Shown: positions 19,610 to 28,277 of the stretch, piece after piece
How the letters are laid out: the number at the start of each line of letters is the position of its first letter
How positions within the stretch are numbered: the stretch's first letter is position 1
NCBI RefSeq assembly: GCF_000478825.2
Contig: NZ_CP007542.1
Location: 1-64,000 of the forward strand
Length of the DNA stretch: 64,000 nucleotides
Direction of reading: 5' to 3'
Origin: Synechocystis sp. PCC 6714
GTDB taxonomy: Bacteria; Cyanobacteriota; Cyanobacteriia; Cyanobacteriales; Microcystaceae
Made by a program: the position numbers and the translations under genes
Notes under the pieces: generated by a model
What the model was told of the DNA's origin: nothing
What the model saw: the letters and a program-made list of their open reading frames with translations, nothing else
The model's database searches: none

Positions 19610-20728
19610 ATGACCACCCTTATCACCAAGCAAGTCCCTAGTCAGTTTTTACAAACTTTAATTGCTGAGAATGCCACTGGTAGATTAATGGTGCACAACC
19701 CCATGGACGAGCTGGTCACCTGGCAGGTCTATCTTGGTAAGGGGAAAATTAACTTTGCCAACAGCGGTGTGGGCAGTATCCAAAGGGTTCAATATCTGCT
19801 GGGTAACTATCTCAACAAAAATAAAATTAGTCTGCCCCCGCAAATTACCGACGATTACAAATATATTTGTGAATTGTGGAAAAAAGAGGTGTTTTCCTTT
19901 CAGCAGACCCGTTCCATCCTTACCCAATTTACCCAGGAAGCATTAGTTCAGTTTTTAGCGCTTCCCAGCGCTGAATGCTCCTTTAATCAAGACGATAGTC
20001 TCAAGGATCTATTCCTCAACCTCGATCTCGATAAAACTATCCAATCCGTGGAGCACAAGATTCGGTACTGGGGAGAATTGCATCCCCACATCAGTTCCCC
20101 TTTCCAACGCCCCCTAGTGGAAAATTGGCAGGAAATAAAAGCAATGCTCAATTTAAGCCATCGCCGCAGTGAGCAATGGTGTGAGCAATTATTGGATGGG
20201 CTAAAAAATCTGTCTTGTTTATACGAATTGGCCCGTAAAACCAATAGCAGTGCTTTAGAACTAGCCTTATTTTTACATCCGCAAATCAAGTCGGGGGAAA
20301 TTAAAATGTTGGCCTATCAGGAATTGTCTGTCGATAATTACAATCTGCCGGTGGTTATTTCCGTTAACAACCGTCCATCTGTACAAGAAGTTGTCCGGCA
20401 AACCTTAGGACAGCGGGGCTTTAAGGTGGTTTGCATTGACGATCCTTGCCATGCCCTGGCGGCGGCCATTAGCCACAATCCCCAGCTAATTTTAATTGAC
20501 GCGGAAATGCCAGAAATTAGTGGTTATGAGCTTTGTCGTTTACTGCGTAAATCCTCCGCCGTGAGGGAAACACCAATTATTTTACTCAATCAAAACGATG
20601 GGGTAATGGAGCAAATCCAAGGCCGTTTAGCTAAGGCATCTGGGCAGATTAATAAACAGTTTTTGTCCCAACAGTTACTCCAGGTGCGGAAGGATTATTT
20701 AAACTCTCCCCCTGCCCTTTGTCTCTAG
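19610..20728 (+). CDS. lsiR: PatA-type response regulator (LsiR-like)
   Basis: A 372-residue protein with an N-terminal PATAN/DUF4388-type domain (about 1-230), where MVHNPMDELVTWQVYLGKGKI is typical, and a C-terminal receiver domain (about 245-372) with the phospho-acceptor aspartate in LILIDAEMPEISGYE. It has no DNA-binding domain. Receivers of this kind act through protein contacts, often on pili, and the PCC 6803 counterpart drives negative phototaxis downstream of UirS/UirR. ATG 19,610 is chosen for its CAGGAG site; the longer reading from 19,535 lacks one. Confidence 0.88.
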   Translation: MTTLITKQVPSQFLQTLIAENATGRLMVHNPMDELVTWQVYLGKGKINFANSGVGSIQRVQYLLGNYLNKNKISLPPQITDDYKYICELWKKEVFSFQQTRSILTQFTQEALVQFLALPSAECSFNQDDSLKDLFLNLDLDKTIQSVEHKIRYWGELHPHISSPFQRPLVENWQEIKAMLNLSHRRSEQWCEQLLDGLKNLSCLYELARKTNSSALELALFLHPQIKSGEIKMLAYQELSVDNYNLPVVISVNNRPSVQEVVRQTLGQRGFKVVCIDDPCHALAAAISHNPQLILIDAEMPEISGYELCRLLRKSSAVRETPIILLNQNDGVMEQIQGRLAKASGQINKQFLSQQLLQVRKDYLNSPPALCL

Positions 20729-20829
20729 TTATGATTAATTCAACTGTAGTTTAAGATTCTTGGCGTAACAGTCTGGCGTGAATAAAGTCTCTTATCCAAG
20801 TTTTGCCGTTAACAGGGGGCATAAATCGC

Positions 20830-21498
20830 GTGGTTCTGAATCGTTTAGCCTTGGCTTGTCTGTGGCTGGCGTTAGTAGTATTTGCTTTTGGTTTTGCTCC
20901 CCCCAGCGATCCCCGGACCCTAACGTTAATCAAGGCCCTTTCCCTGGGGCAATGGCAGGACATTAATCCTGTGATTATTGCCCTATTTAATTTGATGGGC
21001 ATCTGGCCCATGGCCTACGCAGCTATATTGATCGGCGATCGCCGGGGAAGAAAATTACCAGCCTGGCCCTTTGTGGCGGGCTCATTCTTTTTGGGTGCTT
21101 TTGCTCTTTTACCCTATCTAATTTTCTGGCCACCCCCGGAAGGGAATAATATCTCAATATCGAAGCTGGAACCGTCCATGGTGAATAGGTTTTGGCGTTC
21201 CCCCTGGTTGGGAAGGGTACTATTCTTCTTGGCGATCGCCTGTGTATCCGGTGCCGTGTTTATGGGGGATTGGGCTGATTACGGGCACCAGCTACAGACG
21301 AATCAATTCATTGCAGTGATGAGCAGTGATTTTCTCTGTCTAACCCTAGCTTTTCCGTTGCTATTAGCCCAGGATTTAAGGCACCGTCGAGTTTCCCATC
21401 CCTTTCTTCTCGCTCTGGGCAGTACCGTACCTTTGTTTGGTGCTTTGGCTTATTTGAGTATTCGTCCAAATTTTGACATCAAAGACCCAATATCCTAA
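20830..21498 (+). CDS. Membrane protein of unknown function
   Basis: A 222-residue protein with five or six hydrophobic helices (the first at about 5-22, then around 40-60, 70-95, 125-150, 165-185 and 195-215). The GTG at 20,830 is preceded by AGGGGG at about 11 bases; the TTG at 20,803 is an alternative adding nine residues. A gene in this position follows the uir cluster in PCC 6803 (remembered as slr1215). I do not recognise a functional domain. Confidence 0.7.
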   Translation: MVLNRLALACLWLALVVFAFGFAPPSDPRTLTLIKALSLGQWQDINPVIIALFNLMGIWPMAYAAILIGDRRGRKLPAWPFVAGSFFLGAFALLPYLIFWPPPEGNNISISKLEPSMVNRFWRSPWLGRVLFFLAIACVSGAVFMGDWADYGHQLQTNQFIAVMSSDFLCLTLAFPLLLAQDLRHRRVSHPFLLALGSTVPLFGALAYLSIRPNFDIKDPIS

Positions 21499-21548
21499 GG
21501 CTGTGTTTGAAAAGCCCCCTGGCCCCAAATTCTGGGGATATAGTCGTT

Positions 21549-21783
21549 TCTAGTAAGACTGAGGCAGTCAAATTAGCCGAAAAGCTTGTCAAGAAAGACT
21601 TAAGCAGTCTCGAAATTATTTGAAATGACCATAAAAGTCCTCCAAGCCTACCGGAGCTTTAGTAAAGAGATTTAGGAATCCGATCATATGGTTGATTTAA
21701 TTGAAAGTAAGACACCGACTAAAGCTAAAAGCATCTTTGGTAAAGACTTTAGTCATCTCAATCTTATTTGAATTGGCTATAAC
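21549..21783. repeat. Cluster of degenerate direct repeats
   Basis: At least two clear and two weaker copies of a roughly 45-base unit lie here. The best pair, 21,590-21,633 and 21,739-21,782, agree at about 31 of 44 positions, sharing AAAGACTT-AG and TTATTTGAA-TG-C-ATAA. Weaker matches begin near 21,550 (TAGTAAGACTGAGGCAGTC) and 21,657 (CTTTAGTAAAGAGATTTAG). The last copy runs into the 3' end of aroQ. Origin unknown; old mobile-element debris or a structured RNA are both possible. Confidence 0.5.
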
Positions 21784-22237
21784 TATCAGCCTGACCGTTA
21801 AGATGGTCTACCAAGGCCCTCAACCCCAAACGATAACTGTTGAGGCCAAAACCACAGATCTGCCCGATCGCCACTGGGGCAATGTGGGAGACATGGCGGA
21901 ATGATTCACGCCTATGAATGTTGCTTAGATGTACTTCTACACAGGGAAGGCTCACCGCGGCCAAAGCATCCCGCAGGGCAATGCTGGTATGGGTATAGGC
22001 CGCTGCATTGAAAACAATGCCATGGTATTTTCCTAGGGCGCTATGGATGGCACTGACCAATTCCCCTTCACCATTGGACTGGAAAGCAGTCACCTCCACT
22101 CCTAAATTGGCACCGTCTTGCCGTAGACAAGCATCAATTTCTCCTAGGGTCAGGGAGCCGTAAATACCCGGTTCTCGCTGGCCTAGCAAATTCAAATTCG
22201 GGCCATGGAGCACCAACACCTTCCACACCGTTGACAT
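21764..22237 (-). CDS. aroQ: 3-dehydroquinate dehydratase, type II
   Basis: Third step of the shikimate pathway, converting 3-dehydroquinate to 3-dehydroshikimate in the cytoplasm. The 157 residues fit the small type II dodecameric enzyme. Diagnostic motifs are all present: [16 protein letters not shown] with the catalytic tyrosine, [21 protein letters not shown] and [11 protein letters not shown]. The C-terminus extends a little beyond the fold into the repeat cluster. A 45-residue gene ends 25 bases before its start and is probably co-transcribed. Confidence 0.96.
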   Translation of the reverse strand: MSTVWKVLVLHGPNLNLLGQREPGIYGSLTLGEIDACLRQDGANLGVEVTAFQSNGEGELVSAIHSALGKYHGIVFNAAAYTHTSIALRDALAAVSLPCVEVHLSNIHRRESFRHVSHIAPVAIGQICGFGLNSYRLGLRALVDHLNGQADSYSQFK

Positions 22238-22262
22238 ATCCGTTTAACTTGCTAAATCCCCC

Positions 22263-22400
22263 TCAGTGACGGGAACGGCGATCATTGACAGGAACAGGAA
22301 TTAGTTCCGGCTCCGGTTCCCCCTGGGGACCAAGCAAGCCCTCAATCAACTTCTGGGCCAGCTCTCTGAGTTTATCGAGCAGTCTTTCTAAATAGTCCAT
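22263..22400 (-). CDS. Small conserved-looking 45-residue protein upstream of aroQ
   Basis: The minus strand reads MDYLERLLDKLRELAQKLIE then GLLGPQGEPEPELIPVPVNDRRSRH and stop. An amphipathic helix fills the first 22 residues and a proline/acidic tail the rest. A strong AGGAG lies about 12 bases before the ATG and the stop is 25 bases before aroQ, both supporting a real gene. I do not recognise a family. Too short for automatic calls at common cut-offs. Confidence 0.7.
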   Translation of the reverse strand: MDYLERLLDKLRELAQKLIEGLLGPQGEPEPELIPVPVNDRRSRH

Positions 22401-22751
22401 TACCAAGGACGACTCCTGTGATGATGTCTAACTGAACCCCGACGGAATAACTAAAACCGAATCTGTCCAATAAAGTCACAGTCTAAAGTTCTAGCCACAA
22501 CCCTTGGGGCAAAACCCCTGGTAGTGATTCAAGGTCAAACCTTATTCGACGAAGGCTCAGGATGTATGAGGGGGCTAGGGAAATTTGCTTTTAGCCCATG
22601 GGAACAGCCTAACACAATTTTTTCGGACAGAGATCCACCGGTTTTGGGTTCATCTCAAACATAAGTGCCCAATTTTTTCCCCAGCAAAAATGTTTGGAAC
22701 AGCATGGAGATACCGTATATTGGGGGGTGTCGTTTCGCCCCGGGGGTTGCC
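22401..22751. promoter_or_regulatory. Divergent region between the 45-residue gene/aroQ and mgtE
   Basis: These 351 bases separate two divergent units and should hold both promoters. A hairpin with GGGG/CCCC and outer CC/GG pairs around CAAAA is visible near 22,503-22,522 and has no T-run. A GGGG...CCCC pairing also lies just before the mgtE ATG. I see no recognisable magnesium riboswitch and no further gene. Confidence 0.4.
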
Positions 22752-24143
22752 ATGACAGAGGTCACTACGACTGTTCGACTAAATCCTGACCGAGAGGAAC
22801 TACAAGGATTAGTGCGGGCTCAGATTGAAACTCTGCTAGAAACCTCCCAATTCGATGCTGCTAAAACTATTCTTACCCCTGTGCAACCGGCGGATATTGC
22901 CGATGTGATCGAGTCTCTCCCCAGTCGTCTACAGGTGTTAGCATTTCGTTTACTTTCCAAAAATGAGGCGATCGATGTTTATGAGCATTTAGCTCCACCA
23001 GTGCAGGAATCCTTGCTGGAAGACTTCAAGCATCCTGATGTACTGGAAATTTTCAACCAGATGTCCCCCGATGACCGGGTCAGGCTATTGGATGAACTCC
23101 CTGCCAAAGTGGTGCGACAACTGTTTAAACACCTCAGCAACGAAGAACGGACCGCAACATCTCTACTGTTGGGCTATAAACCGGAAACCGCTGGCCGGAT
23201 TATGACCACAGAATACGTTTCTCTCAAGGAGGATTACACTGCCAGCCAAGCCCTAGACCGCATCCGCCACATTGCCACCAGCTTTGAAACCATTTACGTT
23301 CTTTACGTCACTGATGAGTCCCGGCGCCTCACGGGAACCCTTTCCCTGCGTAACTTGGTCATGGCCAAGCCCGAGGAATATATTGGACAAATTATGGTGC
23401 CCGATGTGGTTTCCGTCCACACCAATACAGACCAGGAGGAAGTGGCCCGGACTATCCAGCACTACGATTTTTTGGCGGTGCCCGTGGTGGATTCAGAACA
23501 GAGATTGGTGGGCATTGTCACCGTGGACGATGTGATTGATATTTTGGAGGAGGAAGCCACCGAAGATATTTACACCGCCGGGGGGGTACAGTCCCAGGGG
23601 GATGACTATTTTAAAAGTAGTTTGATGACGGTGGCTCGCAAGCGGGTGGTATGGCTATTCATTCTCTTGCTCACTAATACCCTCACCAGTCAAGTAATTC
23701 ATTCTCAGGAAGATGTGTTGCAAAAAACCATCGCCTTGGCTGCTTTCATTCCTTTGTTGATCGATGCAGGGGGCAATGTGGGGGCTCAGTCTTCCACCGT
23801 GGTGATCCGGGGTTTGAATACGGAGGATGTGCGACTCACCCAGGTCTTACCAGTTATTGCTAGGGAAGGAGGAGCCGGGGCTTTATTAGGATTGATGCTG
23901 GGGATTGTGGTGACGATTTGGGCTTATTTTCTCCAGGGGGATTGGTTAGTGGCCATCACTGTGGGCAGTAGCCTGTTCATCATTTCCCTTTTGGCGGCCT
24001 TTGCAGGGGGAGGTTTGCCGTTTTTGTTTAAGTCGATGAAGTTAGATCCGGCCTTGATGTCTGCTCCTTTTATCACTACGGCGGTGGATGTGTTGGGGGT
24101 AGCTATTTATCTACTCATTGCGCGGTCTTTATTAGGTATTTGA
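22752..24143 (+). CDS. mgtE: Magnesium transporter MgtE
   Basis: Magnesium-gated Mg2+ channel of the plasma membrane, 463 residues. Order: N-terminal superhelical MgtE_N domain (about 30-140), paired CBS domains (about 140-270, ending VTVDDVIDILEEEATEDIYT) that sense cytoplasmic Mg2+, and a C-terminal five-helix pore domain (about 285-463) with PLLIDAGGNVGAQSSTVVIRGL, which carries the pore lining. I use ATG 22,752 (MTEVTTTV); the GTG at 22,665 would add 29 residues with no family support. Convergent with the glycosyltransferase gene. Confidence 0.95.
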   Translation: MTEVTTTVRLNPDREELQGLVRAQIETLLETSQFDAAKTILTPVQPADIADVIESLPSRLQVLAFRLLSKNEAIDVYEHLAPPVQESLLEDFKHPDVLEIFNQMSPDDRVRLLDELPAKVVRQLFKHLSNEERTATSLLLGYKPETAGRIMTTEYVSLKEDYTASQALDRIRHIATSFETIYVLYVTDESRRLTGTLSLRNLVMAKPEEYIGQIMVPDVVSVHTNTDQEEVARTIQHYDFLAVPVVDSEQRLVGIVTVDDVIDILEEEATEDIYTAGGVQSQGDDYFKSSLMTVARKRVVWLFILLLTNTLTSQVIHSQEDVLQKTIALAAFIPLLIDAGGNVGAQSSTVVIRGLNTEDVRLTQVLPVIAREGGAGALLGLMLGIVVTIWAYFLQGDWLVAITVGSSLFIISLLAAFAGGGLPFLFKSMKLDPALMSAPFITTAVDVLGVAIYLLIARSLLGI

Positions 24144-24187
24144 TCTGGTGCTTTTATCTCTTTGCCCCAAGCTTGAGAGACCAGGAA

Positions 24188-24202
24188 AGCTTTTAAAAAG
24201 CT
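24188..24202. terminator. Perfect AT-rich palindrome between convergent genes
   Basis: AGCTTTTAAAAAGCT is a perfect 7-base inverted repeat around one base, midway between the convergent mgtE and glycosyltransferase stops. It could form a weak hairpin with T-runs on either strand. Terminator function is inference. Confidence 0.3.
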
Positions 24203-24242
24203 CTCTACAAATTACAATGAGCTAATATATTTAGTCTAGTTT

Positions 24243-25430
24243 TTACCACTCTACTGTTTGTCTTTCCCGCACCACCCGTTCGTAAATGGCAGCGGTCTCT
24301 TCTGCTAACTTAGACCAGTTAAAACGCACGCCTAAATCTTTGTAAGCGGCTTCCACTAACTGCTTGGCTAAGGAGGGATTAGAAAGAATTTCTAGGATTC
24401 CATAGGCCAGAGAATCGGGGTTATTGGTTTGGGTGACAATGCCCGTACTATGGTGACGCACTACCTCCGCCAGCCCACCGGTATTGGACACCACCACTGG
24501 CACCCGGGCGGCAAAGCTCTCTAGGGCCACAATGCCAAAGGGCTCGTACAAACTGGGAAAAACGGCGCAATCTGCAATGGTTTGGAATTTGTCTAAATCT
24601 TCGTCGGACATGAAGCCAGTGAAGAAACAGTGTTCCCAAATGCCCAGGTTCCATGCTAGTTGCTTAAGGCGATCGGTGTTGCCCCCACCGATGATAATAA
24701 ATTTGACCTGATTACCCAATGCTTCCAACACCTGGGGAGCGGCGGTTAGTAAAACTGAAATGCCTTTTTCATAGGTCATACGACCGACATAGTAGACAAT
24801 TTTTTCGCCATCTTCGGCAAATTTGCGGCGAAAATTACGGTAATCAAAGTCTGGACGACGATGCTTTTTTTCCGGACGGATGCCATTGTAGATCACGTCA
24901 ATTTTGTCCCAAGGGGTGCCAAAGGCCCTTTCGAGTTCATGGCGCATGTAGTTGCTACAAACGATTATCCGCCAACCGTTGTAGATCAGAATTCCTTCTT
25001 TGCCGGCAATGTAGCGCTGGGTGTCGTTGTAAAGCCCATTATAGCGGCCGTATTCCGTGGCGTGGATGGTCACCACCAGGGGAATTTTGCCATGGTGCTT
25101 AAGGTTGATAGCCGCATCCCCCACCAGCCAATCGTGGGCATGGATAACATCAAATTTTTCCTGTTCCTGGAATAGGGCTTGCCCTCTATGCTCCATGGCC
25201 CGGTTCATGTTGTCTACCCAGTGGAAAAAGTCGCTACTGGGGGGCACTGACACTCGATAAATGTAGATGCCATCCACCATTTCCTGGGACGGACTTTCCT
25301 CTGTGGCCACGGTAATTAAATGAATCTCATAGCCCTGCTGAACTAATTCTGGGTAGAGTTCTGCCACATGGCGAGCAATACCACCGACAATGCGGGGCGG
25401 GAATTCCCAGGCTAGCACCAGAATTTTCAT
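24243..25430 (-). CDS. Glycosyltransferase family 4 (GlgA-like fold)
   Basis: A 395-residue GT-B glycosyltransferase using a nucleotide sugar donor. Features are GGIARHVAELYPEL near the N-terminus, VIHAHDWL, the donor-site GRMTYEKG, and the retaining-GT4 pattern PSLYEPFGIVALESFAAR with the paired glutamates. It resembles the PCC 6803 probable hexosyltransferase remembered as sll1971. ATG 25,430 (MKILVLAWEFPPR) fits the family start; the reading from 25,505 adds 25 residues. The acceptor cannot be read from sequence. Confidence 0.85.
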   Translation of the reverse strand: MKILVLAWEFPPRIVGGIARHVAELYPELVQQGYEIHLITVATEESPSQEMVDGIYIYRVSVPPSSDFFHWVDNMNRAMEHRGQALFQEQEKFDVIHAHDWLVGDAAINLKHHGKIPLVVTIHATEYGRYNGLYNDTQRYIAGKEGILIYNGWRIIVCSNYMRHELERAFGTPWDKIDVIYNGIRPEKKHRRPDFDYRNFRRKFAEDGEKIVYYVGRMTYEKGISVLLTAAPQVLEALGNQVKFIIIGGGNTDRLKQLAWNLGIWEHCFFTGFMSDEDLDKFQTIADCAVFPSLYEPFGIVALESFAARVPVVVSNTGGLAEVVRHHSTGIVTQTNNPDSLAYGILEILSNPSLAKQLVEAAYKDLGVRFNWSKLAEETAAIYERVVRERQTVEW

Positions 25431-25710
25431 GGCTGTGACCAATTTTTGTGAGTGCATGGAGGGGAAGACGACGATCAGGGCTGCAGGTGTCATGGGCACT
25501 CCCAAACATTATCCACAATCGTGGCGTGGTCACACTGGCTAATTTTCCTTTGGAGTGGTCAACGGCTTGAGTTTTATGGGTAGATTGCTGGCCAATGCCA
25601 CATTTTCAATTTCTTCAACCCGGCAAAGATTAGCGCTAAATGTCCAGAGGCTCCACCCAACCAGTAAACTTGCCATAGGAACTTTTTCAATCTGTGTCAG
25701 GGAGGCGAGT

Positions 25711-26487
25711 GTGGACGATACTTACCAAGGCTATATTAATCGGGTGGCGCCCCAAACCTTGGCGATCGCCTACGAGCAACAATTGGTTAATGCCCAGGGC
25801 TCGCCCAAGTTTGACCGGGGGAAGCCGGTGCCTTTTCCTGGCTTTAGTGTGGTGACTCCCATTGCTGCCGATGATCCAGTCAACCAGGGCTTTTATGGCC
25901 ATTTGACCACTGTGCAGGGACAGGTGGAAGAAATTCTGGATGGGAGCTTTGTGGCAGTGCCCCCGGAAAGCTTACACCTCACCGTAGCGGATTTGATTTG
26001 GGACGGCCCCTACCAGGCTCTGCGCCGCCATAATCCTGACTTTGAAAAACAACTCTGTAGCTGCTTGCAACACTCCTTTGCAGACCACCAACATCAATCT
26101 GGGCCATACTCAGGTTGTCAATGGCAGGTGCTGGGGCTCCTGGTATTGCCCCGTTCCCTAGGGGTGGTGTTGGTACCTCGACGGGAGGCCGACTATGAGC
26201 CAGTGATTAAAATCCGACGGGCTATTTTCCAGAATCCTACTCTGATTGGTTTGGGTATTGAGCAACAGTATCGTTACACCGCCCACATTACCCTCGGGTA
26301 CTTCGACCCGGCGATCGAAAAAATACCAGATCCGGTGCAAGTTGGTGAGCAGCTAGCCGCCATCAACGACCGTTGGATTGGCCACGACCCGGAGATTTTA
26401 GATATTCATAGCCTTGAACTACGCTATTTCAGCGATATGACCCAATTCAGCCGCCATGATCACTATCCTGTTTTGAGGGCTAGCTAG
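25711..26487 (+). CDS. 2H phosphoesterase-like protein (DUF1868)
   Basis: A 258-residue protein with the two H-x-T/S motifs of the 2H phosphoesterase superfamily, HLTV in the middle and HITL toward the C-terminus. Related enzymes open 2',3'-cyclic phosphates or ligate RNA; the substrate here is unknown. GTG 25,711 is preferred because GGAGG lies six bases before it; the reading from 25,555 adds 52 residues of poor character. Divergent from the glycosyltransferase gene. Confidence 0.72.
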   Translation: MDDTYQGYINRVAPQTLAIAYEQQLVNAQGSPKFDRGKPVPFPGFSVVTPIAADDPVNQGFYGHLTTVQGQVEEILDGSFVAVPPESLHLTVADLIWDGPYQALRRHNPDFEKQLCSCLQHSFADHQHQSGPYSGCQWQVLGLLVLPRSLGVVLVPRREADYEPVIKIRRAIFQNPTLIGLGIEQQYRYTAHITLGYFDPAIEKIPDPVQVGEQLAAINDRWIGHDPEILDIHSLELRYFSDMTQFSRHDHYPVLRAS

Positions 26488-26681
26488 GTCCATGGGGCGA
26501 TCGCCAAGTTACGGGTTTTCGGCCCATATCAAGATGATTCTCCCGTTAATACACAAACTCCTTTCTGTGGACATTGCAGTGTACAGGGCCGATTTGTGGC
26601 TTCTGCATAGGTTACAGCCGGGATTTCTGGGTTTAGATGGGAAAAGAGATATTTCGTTAATCTACAGAAGTATTTACCAAA

Positions 26682-27005
26682 ATGTCCAAATTTTCTTCCA
26701 ACAATTATTCAAAACCTTTTGGCTTGACTGTTCTGTTCGGGGTATTTGCCAGCTTGGCGATCGCCGTTCCAGTGGGAGCCCAGGGCCAAAATAGTTTTGA
26801 AAATTATCGTCAGCAATGTCTCCGTCGGGTGGAGCAGGTGGGCATTAAGGGGGCAGCGGCCCAGGAAATGTGTAACTGCACCATCAATAAATTCAAGCAA
26901 AAATATTCCCTGGCGGAATTCACTAAACTCGTTCAGCAATCGGAAACCAACCAGGCGATCGCCAGACAGTTGGCGGAAGTCGGCGAAGAATGTTTGTATG
27001 AATAG
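26682..27005 (+). CDS. Small exported protein of unknown function
   Basis: A 107-residue protein with a signal peptide (hydrophobic about 14-30, cleavage after PVGA). The mature part has four cysteines, including a CNC pair in EMCNCTINKFKQKYS, and a predicted helical C-terminus. Likely periplasmic, with possible disulfides. I do not recognise a family. It ends one base before the convergent lipase stop. Confidence 0.7.
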   Translation: MSKFSSNNYSKPFGLTVLFGVFASLAIAVPVGAQGQNSFENYRQQCLRRVEQVGIKGAAAQEMCNCTINKFKQKYSLAEFTKLVQQSETNQAIARQLAEVGEECLYE

Positions 27006-27006
27006 A

Positions 27007-27633
27007 TTAAATTGACCGATCTTCCAGTTCAGCCAGGGGTTTAGCTAGGGCTGAGGCCACTTCCTCTAAACAACGGCTGTCCGACACCATCCAAGCATGG
27101 ACCAGCACAGGCAGAATAACTTCTCTGCCTATTTCCAGACGGGAACTGCTCGGGGGCAAGATCATCAGGTCGAAGGGAGTCCAAATCACCGTTACCTGGA
27201 GCGACCCTAGTAACTGACAATAGTCCTGGTTTAAATCCTGTAAAAATTCACTCTGCCAGGCCATTTCCCTCACTCCCCGATAGGGCAAACTATAACCCAG
27301 GAGAGTACCTTGGTTTGGAGCAGAAATGGTGATGTAACGCTTGATTCGTTCTACTCCCCCCAGCCGTTGCAAATAATAACGGGTTACTAAACCACCCATG
27401 CTAAAGCCAATTAAATCCACCGGTTGCTGGGTCCCAAATTGTCCATCAATATATTGCTTCACTTGCTCTGCCAACAATGCTAGGGAAGCACTGCCATCAT
27501 TGGGCACTAGATCTAAGCAGTGAACCGACCAGCCCTCCCTGGTTAAAAAATCGACCATTGGCCCAAACTTGGCCCTAGTATCGTAAATGCCATGGACTAA
27601 AACAACGGGATGACGGTTACAAACTTCTGGCAC
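27007..27633 (-). CDS. lipA: Lipase-like alpha/beta hydrolase
   Basis: A 208-residue hydrolase starting with PVVLVHGIYDT and carrying the nucleophile elbow GFSMGG; the catalytic histidine is probably in LPVLVHAWMVSD. In PCC 6803 the gene next to pmgA is annotated triacylglycerol lipase LipA, which releases fatty acids from membrane lipids. GTG start at 27,633. It lies 9 bases after pmgA, in one operon with it and the RNA methyltransferase. Confidence 0.85.
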   Translation of the reverse strand: MPEVCNRHPVVLVHGIYDTRAKFGPMVDFLTREGWSVHCLDLVPNDGSASLALLAEQVKQYIDGQFGTQQPVDLIGFSMGGLVTRYYLQRLGGVERIKRYITISAPNQGTLLGYSLPYRGVREMAWQSEFLQDLNQDYCQLLGSLQVTVIWTPFDLMILPPSSSRLEIGREVILPVLVHAWMVSDSRCLEEVASALAKPLAELEDRSI

Positions 27634-27642
27634 TACCGGGTT

Positions 27643-28257
27643 TCACAAACTCAAAAAACGATAACTTTCGCTGAAAAAACGCTTAATCACACTTTCCCCC
27701 GCTCCCCGGAGACGGCGATTAATTTTCTTGCTTAACCGTAGACGGGTACCATCTTCGTTCCAGTGGACTTGGTCAAAAATTTGCATCAAAATACCCAATC
27801 CCCGGCCATTCTCCGACTCATCGGGGGGAAACCAGGGGGTGACACAACTGGGGCAATCAAGGGGCACATGGGAACAAGGGCAAGGACGGTCAAACCCCAT
27901 ACCCTGGTCAGTGATAATCCAACAATAACCTTGGGGGGACTGGCGATATTCCACTGTAATTGATTTACTGGGATTGAGGGCGTTGCCGTGGGTGGCCGCA
28001 TTGACCAGAGCTTCCTGTAGGCCCAACCTGACTTCGTTATGCAAGGGCTCAGGCACGGAATTAAGCAACAAGTCGAGGATGGGATAAAGGTAGAGAGTCG
28101 AAGAAAAACTAACTTTTTGCCAATGGGATTGCCTGTGGGGAAAATTAATATTCAGCAAGCGCTCCACCTCACACTGGACTAACAGCAATCTAACAGTACT
28201 GATGGGTACCATTATAGCCGATCGCCAGGGGGGGCTGAATGTGCCCAGCGCTACCAT
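27643..28257 (-). CDS. pmgA: PmgA, RsbW/anti-sigma-like serine kinase domain protein
   Basis: A single HATPase domain of the RsbW/SpoIIAB type, 204 residues from ATG 28,257, which is the known PmgA length. ATP-lid motifs are visible: EALVNAATHGN (N box), DQGMGFD (G1) and GRGLGILMQIFD (G2). In PCC 6803 PmgA is needed for photomixotrophic growth and high-light adjustment of photosystem stoichiometry. Two CPCS/CPSC cysteine clusters in the middle are distinctive. It follows the RNA methyltransferase gene by 20 bases and is followed by lipA. Confidence 0.92.
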   Translation of the reverse strand: MVALGTFSPPWRSAIMVPISTVRLLLVQCEVERLLNINFPHRQSHWQKVSFSSTLYLYPILDLLLNSVPEPLHNEVRLGLQEALVNAATHGNALNPSKSITVEYRQSPQGYCWIITDQGMGFDRPCPCSHVPLDCPSCVTPWFPPDESENGRGLGILMQIFDQVHWNEDGTRLRLSKKINRRLRGAGESVIKRFFSESYRFLSL

Positions 28258-28277
28258 ATCCCCGAGGAATTTTGAGG

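Noticed and set aside
21701-21904. 67-codon plus-strand frame across the repeats and aroQ 3' end
   Set aside because: It is antisense to aroQ and covers degenerate repeats; no ribosome site.
25509-25517. TTATCCACA, a perfect DnaA box
   Set aside because: A single copy with no cluster or AT-rich unwinding region; expected by chance at this length scale.
26492-26794. 100-codon frame overlapping the small exported protein
   Set aside because: It is out of frame with the signal-peptide gene at 26,682 and lacks coding character.
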